Assembly (NCBI GenBank): GCA_028699735.1
Contig: JAQVUB010000136.1
Coordinates: 1 to 6,842, forward strand
DNA length: 6,842 bases
From: Lentisphaeria bacterium
GTDB lineage: Bacteria; Verrucomicrobiota; Lentisphaeria; Oligosphaerales; Oligosphaeraceae
Direction of reading: 5' to 3'
Shown here: in pieces, positions 1 through 6,842 of the stretch
Layout of the letters: each line of letters begins with the position of its first letter
Position numbering within the stretch: the stretch's first letter is position 1
Program-made: the position numbers and the translations under genes
Notes under the pieces: model-generated
The model's input: only the letters and a program-made list of their open reading frames with translations
What the model was told of the DNA's origin: nothing
Database searches by the model: none

Positions 1-3000
1 GCGTTTACCCGCTTGGACAGCCGGATTACGGTTCATGAAAGCCGTGCTTTTGTCGAGATGCAGTTACAGTTGACTGTCCTTGAGGATGGCTGGCAGAGCC
101 TCAGCCCCGGTGGCGATGGCATCCGCTGGCAGCAGGTCAATCATCCGCAAGGCCCGGCTTTCTGCAGCCTGGACGAACAGGATCGCCTGCAGATCCAGCT
201 GCAAAAAGGCACGCACCAGTTGCTTTTGCTCGGTGAAATTCCAGTCAGCACCGATGCCACTAAACGGCAGCTGACTTTTGCATTGCCGAAGGCCGCTTCC
301 GGTACCTTGCAGCTTGATGTGCCCGGTGATGTCGTTCTGCATTCCGGAGCAACCCTGCTTTCACGACATTTTGACACGGCTTCCGGCAACACCCTTTTCA
401 AGCTGCTGCCGGAACAAGGAATGCGCAATCTGATTCTGTCGCTGAACAGCCGTTTTCAGCAGAATGAAAAGCTACTGCTGGCCGAATCCAGCCTGGCCTG
501 TTATTTGTCGGAAAACGAAGAACGCCTGGAGGCGGATGTTCATCTGGATATCCGACACCACCCCCTGAACGAATTCCGCTTGAAAATTTCGCCTGATTTT
601 GAAGTCCTTTCCGTCCAAGCCGATGCCGGACGGATCGCGTCCTGGGAGATGCGCAGCCCCGCGGAACTGGTCGTGCACTTCACAAAAGCACAAACCGGCA
701 CGGTGAATCTGCAGATTCTTGCCGTCCGGCGCGAATGTAACCGCCCGGAAGCCTGGACTTTTCCCGAATTCCGCCCGCTGGACTGCTTTTCCGCCGGCAC
801 AAGGGCCGTACTGCTGAAACATCCCCGCCTGCGCATCGATAAATTGCGCGGCAGCGGTCTGCAATTCCTTTCCCGGCAAAGCCACACGCTGCCGGCAGAC
901 ACTGCGGATTTCGAATATGTCGCCGCTTTTGCGGCAGCGGGCGCCTTCCATCTGACTGCTGAAAGCATCCGGGTCACTGCAGCCGGACTCGAGACCACCC
1001 TGCAGCAACGCTGGTTCATCCGGGAAAAACACCAGGAACTGCAACTGCTGCTCAGCCTTGCGCCCAAAGCAGAAGACCTCTTTCAGCTGGAAATCATTCT
1101 GCCCCCGGAATGGCAGAAAGCGGACTCCCAGGGTATTCAGCCAGTGCTGATGGAACCCCTGGGAAAAAGCCTGCCCGTCCCGGAATTCACACTCGATGCC
1201 ACCGGCCAAGAAAAAGGGCACTTCCTGATTCTCTTCCCGAAATCTCTTCCAGCCGGTCAGACCTTTGTTCTGCCTTTGACCTTCACTGCCGTGCCGCAAA
1301 ACTGGTTTCAGGCCTGGACTGAACCCCGCAACCTGAAATCGCCGGTGCTGCGCATCGATAAAGTTCGCTGGCGCGGCGGCAATCTGCACGTCTTTCTCCA
1401 GGATGACCTCCAGGCATCTCTGCTGAATACGGAAAATTGTCAGGCACTCAATCAGGCTTCCGCAGGTCTGCAGGCCTTTGCCTTCCGTTGCACGGAGGCG
1501 CCCGGACAGGCCGAATTCGCCGTAAACAAGATATCCTCGCGTTTGAGTGCGGAGACATACTCCTGGTACAAGGTCGAACGCGACCATCTGAAAGTCTGCC
1601 ATGAAATCACCTGGCAGATCCGTGACGCAGCACTGCGACAGCTCAGTTTCGAACTGCCGGCCAACGTCCCGGAAGCAATCGCCATCACTGGCGAGGATGG
1701 CCAAGCACGGGAATTCTCCTATACCCGCAACGAGAAACGAAAATATTTCACCGTTCAGCTGAAGGGTCAGGCCTTCGGACGGGAACGCCTGGTCATTCTA
1801 TATCAAATCCCACATGAAACAGATGCCCAGCGTCTGTTGCTGCCCGCACTCTCGGCCGAACAAGCCAGTCCTTTTTCCGGGCGCATTGCCATCGAGGGAC
1901 AGGCCGATTTGGAAGTGCAGCTGTTCGATACCCCGCGCAAAATCGATCCCGGCGAACTCGCCTCGGTTCTCCACAAACCCGGCAAACACCTGCTGGGAGT
2001 TTTCGCATTCTCCGGCAATCCGCCTGCAATGGAACTGCTTTGCAAAGAACAAAATTCCGGGCAGCTGCCGGCCTGCCTGGCCGAAAAGATCGAAGCCTCA
2101 TTGCTGTTTTCGCCGGCCAGCCCAAGGCAGATTGCCGTAAAATATACCTTGCAGACCAATCTGCCGGCCTTGGGAATCCGCCTGCCGCAATCGGCTTCGC
2201 TGTGGTCAGCCAGCGTCGATGACAAACCCGCCATCCTACTCCGCCAAGGTGCGGATTATCTGCTGCAATTCCCGGCGGACAAACTCGACAGCAGGCGAAA
2301 TCTGCTGCTTGTCTTCGAATTGCCGCCACTGAAAATCAGCCATATCGGCAGCACGACGGGCACTCTGCCGCGATTGTTCTACCAGGCTGCCGGACAAAGC
2401 AGGATTGTCCCCGCCGCCAATGTCCGCTGGAGCATTCACTATCCCGGCAACTGGCAGCCGCTGGCCTGTTTCGGAGATGTCAGCACACGACAGCTGCCCG
2501 GAAATCCAGGCGCAGCCGCAATGCTGGGAAAACTCCTCTACCGCTGGAGCGGCGGCATCACCCCCGCTCACGGCTGCGCGGGATGCCTGCTCAGTTCCCT
2601 AGCAAGTGGACGGCAAAAAGCGATGCAAACGGTACAACACGCTAAAATGGAATCCATGAAAAGTCTGGAACAGGATTACGTCCTGGAAGAATCCGTCGTC
2701 GATGCGGATGGTTTTGACAAGCGAAGCGACAAACTGGCGGCTCCCTCGGCGATGAAACCCGGTGCAAAAATCCGTTCTGCGCGGGAGGAAAAACAGGAGG
2801 TCATGCAAAAGGGCATGCCTTCTGCGTACCGCAGTCTGCAGATTCAGTTGTTGCGCAGTGGAGAGGCCATTCATCTGGATTCCCTGGATAGTGACCGTGC
2901 TTTCCGTCTGCTGCTGGTCGATATTCAGACCTGGAAAGCGGTCCGGCGCCTGGGCATCCTTCTAGTTTTCTTACTGGGTTTTCTTCCCTGTTTCAACAGC

Positions 3001-6000
3001 TGGCGGCGGCGCCTGAGTTACATCGCGTTCATTTTGCTGGGCAGCAGCCTTCTGCCGTTGCTGCCCGCGCTGGAAATGGGCACTGCTCTGTTCAATGCCC
3101 TGTTCGTCAGCGCCTTTATGCTGTTGCTGCTCTATCTGCTGCTGTCGGGCGCCGCCAAAGTCCGTGCACGCCATGCCACCCTTCTGCTGCTGGCTGGTAC
3201 TCTTTTGCTGAACGCTTCCGCACAGGCTCAAGAACCTGCTGCCTCAAAACCTCCACTGGTACGCATTCAGAATTTTCAACCGCAGCCCATTCCTCTGCCT
3301 GGGGATGCCATCATCGTGCCATATTCCGGAGAGCAGCCTGGCAATCAGGTTCTGATCCCCTTCGAGTTCTATCAGCAATTGAAAAAGGGCAGTGGCATCA
3401 CTGCGCCGGCACCGCCGCCTTTCCTGCTCTCCGGCATCGAATTCCGCTGCAACATGCAGGATATCCACACCGAGAACCTGCGCTTCGAAGGAACATTCAA
3501 AGTCCGGATTCAGCAAAAAGGCCCGGTACAGCTGCCGCCGCTGCCATTCTCTGGAGCCGTTCTCGAAGACCTGCGCGTCAATGGCCAACCCGATGCACAC
3601 ATCTGGCAACAGGATTCCGGCAAAGGACGGCAGTTGCGTATTGCCCTCTCTGAACCTGGCGAATACAAGGTGACCCTGACTTTGAGCAGCCCGGTAACCA
3701 AGCAGAGCGGCTGGCGGCGCATAAACGCCTGCCTGCCCGCTTACGGAGCATCACGCCTGCTTTTGGAAAATCTGCCGAAAGACACCGCCCTTTCGGTGGA
3801 TTCCGGCAATGGCCCCTTGACGCTGCGTGAACCCACCGGCATACCGGTCGTCTTCGCTTTGCAGCAAAGCCCATTCACCCTGCAATGGCGCCCGGAAACC
3901 GGCCCCGCCGAAATCGATCGCACTCTCACTGTCGATTCCATCATCGGGCTGACCCTGACACCTGCCCGACAACGAATTTTCTGGGAACCCGCCTTTTCCT
4001 TCAGCGATCAGGGAAGAAGCGTATTCGACCTCGAAATCCCGCAAGACTGGCAGTTGGAAGGCGTCACTGGCGAAAATGTCCGCGGATGGGAAAAACGAAG
4101 CGGCGCAGAACGGCAAAGGCTCTCCGTGCATCTGTTCAAGCCCGCTGAAAAACAAGAGAAGTTCCGGCTGATCCTGCTGGCGCAAAATCCGCAGGAATTT
4201 AAGGATGCGCGTGAGTTTGTTTTCCCTGCCCTGACTGTACCATCTGCTGCACGGCATCAAAGTGTGCTGCTGATTGACACGCCGCAGAATTTCAGCATTC
4301 GCAGCACCGGCGGCGGGGGCTGCCGGCGTACGTCGTTTGATCCACATCAGCCGCGCCTGTTGGCTGCATTCCCTGAACTCAAAGCGACTTTCCGTCCCTT
4401 TGAAGCCTGGGAATGCCCCCGCCAGCCGCTTCCTCTGTCACTGCAGCTGCTGCCGCAGAAAAAGCCGCAGGAGGCCACCTTGCAGTTGCTGCAGACCGTA
4501 AGCCCGGATGCCATCCGCATTGAAGGCTGCTTCGTAATCCAATGCGGATTGCCCGCCCGGGTTGAGCAAAGCATTCTTCTGCCTGCCAATTTTGAACTGC
4601 TCGAGGTCCATGCCGCAGACCTGCTTGACTGGCAGATCGATTCCGACAATCCGCTGCTGCTTTTGCTGCGCTTTGACGGAAATCAGAGCCCTGAACGGAA
4701 AATCCTGTTCCGGGGTCAGAGCCTTCGGAAAAGTCAGCCGGGCATGCAGTTGCCCATTCTTTCCTTCCAGTTGCAAGACACCACCGTTCAGCAAAGCTGG
4801 ATTGTGGTTCAGACCTGGGAGCCGTGGCAATTGCAGGAAGAGCACCTCGAAAACCTGGAAAGCTGCCTGCTGCAGGAATTCTCAACCTGGCTGAAACGCC
4901 GAGCACCCGTCAGCCTCGCTTTCAAAAGCAAAAAAACTCCGTATGCAGGAACGCTGCAAATCAAAACCGCCGACAAAAAGATTTCCGGAATCGCACTTCT
5001 GAGCTGCAAATTTACCGAAAAGGCCCTCGAAGAATCCCTGCTCTTTGACCTGCACTGCGCAGGCGGCATCAGCGAATTCACCTTCCAGGTGCCGCAATAC
5101 TGGCGAAATGCCCGCCCGCAACAGCCCTTTCTGCGCTCATATGAAAGCAAAAGCACGGAGGACACAGTCACCTTCACTCTGCATTTTCAGACGCCGCTTT
5201 CCGGACAGCTTCGCATCCTGCTCGAACAGGATCGCCAGCCGGAAGCCGAAATTCCGGTTCAGCTGCCGAAAAGCTCCTGGCCACTGACCACCTGCCTGCT
5301 GCTGGAAAATTCCGGGCGCGATGAAGTTAGCGCCGGCGAACTGAACGGCCTCAGCGAATGGAATATGCAGGCCGCTTTGCCGGACTTCCTGCGCAGCCTG
5401 CTGAAGGGTCCCAACCGGCAGGCCTGGCTGGCAACCGACAGCCCCGCCGGACTGATCTTCCATTTGCGGGAACGACATGCCGTCGAAACCGCCGGCGCAC
5501 GCATTGGCCTCTCGAGTGCAATTCTGCTGCTGGATGCCGGCGGCAGCTGCCGTGCGGAACAGACCTTCCATATCGACAACCGAACCGAACAATTTCTCGA
5601 ACTGCAGCTGCCGCCAGGCAGCGAGCTTTGGACGGCCAAAGTCGCCGGCGAGCTGGTTAAACCCATCCGAACTGCTGACAACGCCGACAACCGTTTCCTG
5701 CTGCCCCTGGTTAAAACTGCCGAAGGTGATCTGGATTACCAGATTATCCTGACCTGGTCTGCACAACTGCAACGCCCCGGCTATGGCGCAAACGTCGAAT
5801 TCCCCTTCATCAAACCGGTCAATATCAATGTCGAACGCAGCCTGGTCGAATTGCGCCTGCCGGTAGAGCAGTGCTGGTTTGCCTTTGGCGGCAGTCTGGG
5901 CAAAAAAGTCGACCGTGAGACTTGGCTTGGCAGCCAGCTGACTTATCAGAATTCGCAAGCACAGCGCCTGCAACAGGCCCTGCAAAGCAGCAATATCTTT

Positions 6001-6842
6001 TCGCAGCAGCGCGCTTTCAGCAATATTGGCAAGCTCGATACCGCCATGCAGAAGAATCTGGCGGAAGTCTCTTCACTCAATCAGCAGACCTCCATCGTCT
6101 CCGGAGCGCAACAGCAGCTTCAGCAACTGCAGCAGCAAATCAAACTCAGCCAGACCGGTGACAAAGCCATCGAAGACACCCGGCAGCAGCTCCTCCACTA
6201 CAATCAGCAGCAGGCTCCAGTCTCACGGCAGCCCGAACAACTCGACAACTGGAACCCAGAAGACTTCAAAAGCCCGGAAGCCCCCGATTCAGAATTACTG
6301 AAAGATACGACATCATACGAAAGAAGCGCCAAGCGCCAGGCAGAAAAAGGACTTCCAGCCAAAAAGAGCATGGATGAAAAAAGAAAGAGCGATATCCGCT
6401 GGAGAAACTCTGAACCGGTCACCCAAGTCGGAAATTTGCACGTTGAGGCCGCACCGGCACCAGCCGTTGCCATGGCACCAGCCGATCAACTTGTTAAAGC
6501 CGACTATGATGCCGCTTCGCCGGTCATCACCGCAGCCTTGAACCAGGCCAGCCTCGAGATGCAACTGCCGCCGCATGATCCGCAACGCTGGCAGGTGCTG
6601 CATTTTTCCAGCCCGCGTGGAGTCGAACACCTCTATGGACGCTGCATCCAGCGGAAAAGCCTGGACTCCTGGCTCAATCTGGCTTATACCCTGCTGATCA
6701 GCACCCTGATCCTGGCTGCAGCAACCCTCTTCAGCAAACATGGAATGCAATGGATCCCGGCCGGACTGCGACGCAAAAGCACCCTGCGCTGGCTCGCAGC
6801 AGTCAGCATCCTCGTCGGAATCCTCCCCCTACTGGGAATCCT
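1..6842 (+). CDS. Giant membrane-anchored, beta-sandwich-rich envelope protein of unknown function, partial at both ends
   Basis: Frame 1 is open from the first to the last base, 2,280 sense codons without a stop, and is far too long to be chance. The translation alternates hydrophobic and polar residues with frequent Gly, Pro and Trp turns, as expected for many successive beta-sandwich domains. It has few Lys clusters and few Cys, as in secreted proteins. Two related modules follow one another, each ending in a linker and membrane helices (about 984-1048 and 2224 onward). A signal-peptide-like segment (1053-1076) sits between them. By the positive-inside rule both large regions lie outside the cytoplasm, in the periplasm if the cell is Gram-negative. 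I recognise no enzyme motif, nucleotide-binding loop or named domain, so function is unknown; a scaffold, adhesin or envelope-bridging role is only a guess. Start and stop lie outside the window. Coding status is near certain. Confidence 0.95.
2137..2340 (+). other. Beta-sandwich segment with LP-x5-W signature, copy 1
   Basis: Residues 713-780 carry a strand pattern centred on LPQSASLWSASV (728-739), followed by a basic/hydrophobic stretch ending KPAILL (742-747). After a turn comes another strand pair ending in FELPPLKI. It aligns without large gaps to residues 1852-1922 of copy 2. This is one of the best-preserved parts of the two modules, which suggests it is structurally central. The copy-2 version is closer to what I take to be the family pattern; copy 1 has lost the Asn-Arg pair before the first strand. 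Confidence 0.5.
2608..2820 (+). other. Charged, low-complexity linker of copy 1
   Basis: Residues 870-940 are rich in Lys, Glu, Asp, Gln, Met, Ala and Ser and lack the strand alternation seen before and after. Examples are KSLEQDYVLEESVVDADG (887-904) and SAREEKQEVMQKG (925-937). The segment is predicted to be helical or disordered and to act as a spacer between the ectodomain and the membrane-proximal strand segment. Copy 2 has an equivalent but much longer linker. It is a plausible place for proteolysis or flexibility. Confidence 0.6.
2795..2801 (+). promoter_or_regulatory. Internal Shine-Dalgarno-like AGGAGGT within the coding sequence
   Basis: AGGAGGT is a full match to the canonical anti-16S target. 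In-frame ATG codons follow at 2803 (about 1 base after the motif) and 2815 (about 13 bases after), and neither has the usual 5-9 base spacing. It lies about 150 bases before the first membrane helix. It may slow ribosomes before membrane insertion, allow weak internal initiation of an anchor-plus-copy-2 form, or simply be a chance product of the codons for Gln-Glu-Val. Confidence 0.25.
2833..2949 (+). other. Juxtamembrane strand segment, copy 1
   Basis: Residues 945-983 begin SLQIQLLRSGEAIHLDSL and lead through FRLLLVDIQTWKAVRR directly into the first transmembrane helix. The same arrangement occurs in copy 2, where SLEMQLPPHDPQRWQVLHF (2184-2202) leads to RKSLDSW before the helix, with about three residues of length difference. 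In both copies the segment sits between a disordered linker and the membrane. It is probably a small beta unit packing on the membrane-proximal side of the ectodomain. Confidence 0.5.
2950..3147 (+). other. Three-helix membrane anchor between the two modules
   Basis: Three hydrophobic segments follow closely: about 984-1000 (starting LGILLVFLLGF), 1005-1021 (LSYIAFILLGSSLLPLL) and 1028-1048 (ending MLLLLYLLL). The connecting loops are WRRR (1001-1004), which is strongly basic, and PALEMG (1022-1027), which is acidic and short. The loop after the third helix is AAKVRARH, again basic. The positive-inside rule gives helix 1 out-to-in, helix 2 in-to-out and helix 3 out-to-in, which places module 1 outside the cytoplasm. 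No cytosolic domain is present, only loops of a few residues. Confidence 0.8.
3157..3228 (+). other. Internal signal-peptide-like segment with possible signal peptidase I site
   Basis: Residues 1053-1076 have all three parts of a Sec signal peptide: a basic n-region KVRARH, a hydrophobic core ATLLLLAGTLLL, and a c-region NASAQA. Small residues favour cleavage after A1074 (ASA) or A1076 (AQA), and Gln-Glu-Pro follows. It lies in frame inside the giant ORF with no stop before it and no good ribosome site. It either acts as a fourth transmembrane helix that returns the chain to the outside, or is cut to release copy 2. It marks the probable junction of two ancestral genes. Confidence 0.7.
3310..3387 (+). 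other. Paired VPY / IPFEFY motif at the N terminus of copy 2
   Basis: Residues 1104-1129 contain two similar short strands, IIVPYSG (1104-1110) and VLIPFEFYQQLKK (1117-1129), about 12 residues apart, just after a Pro-rich stretch. Doubled 'V-x-x-P-[YF]' strands near the mature N terminus are, as I recall, frequent in very large secreted proteins of planctomycetes and relatives, but I cannot confirm a named family from sequence alone. The equivalent part of copy 1 lies upstream of the window. Confidence 0.35.
5554..5766 (+). other. Beta-sandwich segment with NR-x2-QFL ... LP-x5-W ... VKP signature, copy 2
   Basis: Residues 1852-1922 read as successive strands: FHIDNR (1856-1861), QFLELQLPPGSELWTAKV (1864-1881), GELVKPI (1883-1889), then FLLPLVK and YQIILTW (1913-1919). 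It aligns with residues 713-780 of copy 1, with W1877 matching W735. The ordered spacing of Asn-Arg, Gln-Phe-Leu, Leu-Pro, Trp and Val-Lys-Pro looks like a conserved domain signature rather than generic beta structure, and is the best probe for finding relatives. I cannot name the domain. Confidence 0.5.
5947..6240 (+). other. Glutamine-rich, probable coiled-coil block present only in copy 2
   Basis: Residues 1983-2080 contain 27 Gln in 98 positions, with runs QQQLQQLQQQI (2037-2047) and NQQQ (2068-2071). Hydrophobic residues recur at roughly 3-4 residue spacing (for example L1990, L1994, I1999, L2020, L2026, I2032, L2040, L2043, I2047). Proline is absent until 2073. This is typical of a helical coiled coil, perhaps an oligomerisation rod projecting from the ectodomain. 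Copy 1 goes from its ectodomain to its short linker without an equivalent block, which explains most of the jump in spacing between copies. The CAG/CAA codon runs could have grown by slippage. Confidence 0.65.
6241..6540 (+). other. Disordered charged and Ala/Pro-rich linker of copy 2
   Basis: Residues 2081-2180 change from acidic and Pro-rich (NWNPEDFKSPEAPDSE) to basic (SAKRQAEKGLPAKKSMDEKRK) and then Ala/Pro-rich (EAAPAPAVAMAPADQ). No strand or helix periodicity is apparent. The position matches the charged linker before the anchor of copy 1. It is probably a flexible tether between the coiled coil and the membrane-proximal segment. Confidence 0.6.
6550..6669 (+). other. Juxtamembrane strand segment, copy 2
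   Basis: Residues 2184-2223 (SLEMQL ... VLHF ... VEHLYGRCIQRKSLDS) match the copy 1 segment at 945-983 in length, strand order and position immediately before a membrane helix. Identity is low but the start (SL-x-x-QL) and the basic residues before the helix are shared. This supports duplication of the whole module including its anchor. Confidence 0.5.
6670..6842 (+). other. Start of the copy 2 membrane anchor (two helices, second cut by the window)
   Basis: Residues 2224-2244 (WLNLAYTLLISTLILAAATLF) form a clear transmembrane helix. A basic loop follows (K2246, H2247, R2257, R2258, K2259, R2263), then a second helix from W2264 (WLAAVSILVGILPLLGI) that runs into the window end. The order and charge pattern are the same as helix 1, WRRR loop and helix 2 of copy 1. 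A third helix within about 30 codons downstream is expected. Confidence 0.8.

Larger units (their letters stand above)
1..3156 (+). repeat. Protein module copy 1 (N-terminally cut): beta-rich ectodomain, linker and membrane anchor
   Basis: Residues 1-1052 form the first of two homologous modules. Landmarks shared with copy 2 include LQIQL at 63 against LRIAL at 1212. SWEMRS at 214-219 pairs with GWEKRS at 1362-1367. LPQSASLWSASV at 728-739 pairs with LPPGSELWTAKV at 1870-1881. SLQIQL at 945 pairs with SLEMQL at 2184. Spacing is 1,140-1,160 residues until the linker. Nucleotide identity is too low to see as a DNA repeat, so the duplication is old. By comparison with copy 2, about 70 residues of this module lie upstream of the window, so a signal peptide and start codon could be about 250-350 bases upstream, unless another module precedes it. 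Confidence 0.75.
3229..6842 (+). repeat. Protein module copy 2 (C-terminally cut): beta-rich ectodomain, coiled coil, linker and membrane anchor
   Basis: Residues 1077-2280 repeat the plan of copy 1 directly after the internal signal-like segment. This copy shows the start of a module: a Pro-rich leader (1079-1100), a short paired VPY/IPF motif (1106-1124), and then strand-rich domains to about 1980. Matching landmarks with copy 1 fall 1,140-1,160 residues apart until the ectodomain ends. The offset then rises to 1,239 because of the extra Gln-rich block. The module is not complete at the window end, which cuts the second membrane helix. The stop codon or a further module lies downstream. Confidence 0.75.

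Noticed and set aside
472..1704. 410-codon ORF on the minus strand
   Set aside because: It is codon-aligned with the sense frame. It stays open because TTA, CTA and TCA, which would give antisense stops, are rare in this gene. Its translation has no domain-like character, while the + frame is continuous and coherent on both sides.
1793..2329. Minus-strand ORFs of 178, 143 and 84 codons stacked in the same interval
   Set aside because: They overlap each other in several frames and have Arg/Cys/Trp-heavy translations typical of noncoding frames of GC-biased genes.
2575..2586. Heme-binding CxxCH site
   Set aside because: The residue after the second Cys is Leu, not His.
3118..3231. A separate second gene starting at the ATG at 3118
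   Set aside because: There is no stop in frame before it and no ribosome-binding sequence upstream (CAGCGCCTTT precedes the ATG). The ATG also falls inside the third membrane helix rather than just before the signal-like segment. A single ORF is the simpler reading; an ancestral gene boundary nearby remains likely.
5137..5985. 282-codon ORF on the minus strand
   Set aside because: Same codon-aligned antisense shadow effect, opposite a conserved domain of the + frame protein that aligns with copy 1.
6100..6150. CAG/CAA tract as a DNA microsatellite or CRISPR-like repeat
   Set aside because: It is an imperfect mix of Gln codons in frame, interrupted by Leu codons, with no regular spacers. It fits a Gln-rich coiled coil.
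1..6842. tRNA, rRNA, insertion sequence, terminator or promoter
   Set aside because: No cloverleaf, terminal inverted repeats, transposase-like protein or hairpin followed by a T run was seen, and the window is entirely coding in one frame.

Overview
The whole window is the interior of one very large protein-coding gene on the + strand. Reading codon by codon from base 1, frame 1 has no stop in 2,280 consecutive codons (1-6840), and neither the true start nor the stop is inside the window. Apparent ORFs in other frames, including antisense ORFs of about 410 and 280 codons, are shadows. No RNA gene, mobile element, CRISPR array, intergenic gap, promoter or terminator was seen. Residue numbers below count from window base 1.

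The protein has two tandem, highly diverged copies of a module of about 1,060-1,150 residues. Each copy is a run of predicted beta-sandwich (Ig/fibronectin-like) segments, then a charged low-complexity linker, a short juxtamembrane strand segment, and a cluster of transmembrane helices. Matching landmarks recur at a steady spacing: L63/L1212, P96/P1246, W215/W1363, P368/P1528, Y574/Y1714 and W735/W1877 are 1,140-1,160 residues apart. The spacing then jumps to 1,239 at S945/S2184, because copy 2 has an extra glutamine-rich, probably coiled-coil block (about 1983-2080).

Layout: 1-2607, beta-rich ectodomain of copy 1; 2608-2820, charged linker; 2833-2949, juxtamembrane segment; 2950-3147, three transmembrane helices; 3157-3228, a fourth hydrophobic segment that looks like a complete signal peptide inside the polypeptide; 3229-5940, beta-rich ectodomain of copy 2; 5947-6240, Gln-rich coiled coil; 6241-6540, disordered linker; 6550-6669, juxtamembrane segment; 6670-6842, the first two helices of the next membrane cluster, cut by the window end. 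Positive charges place both large ectodomains outside the cytoplasm and only very short loops inside. The likeliest origin is fusion of two neighbouring paralogous secreted, membrane-anchored genes, with the internal signal peptide possibly still cleaved.

The organism is bacterial, with GC content in the mid-50s by eye and strong CTG/CGC/CCG codon preference. Giant secreted beta-rich proteins of this style resemble uncharacterised proteins of the Planctomycetes-Verrucomicrobia-Lentisphaerae group. That placement is from memory and is low confidence. No catalytic signature was recognised, so a structural or scaffold role at the envelope is the most conservative guess.
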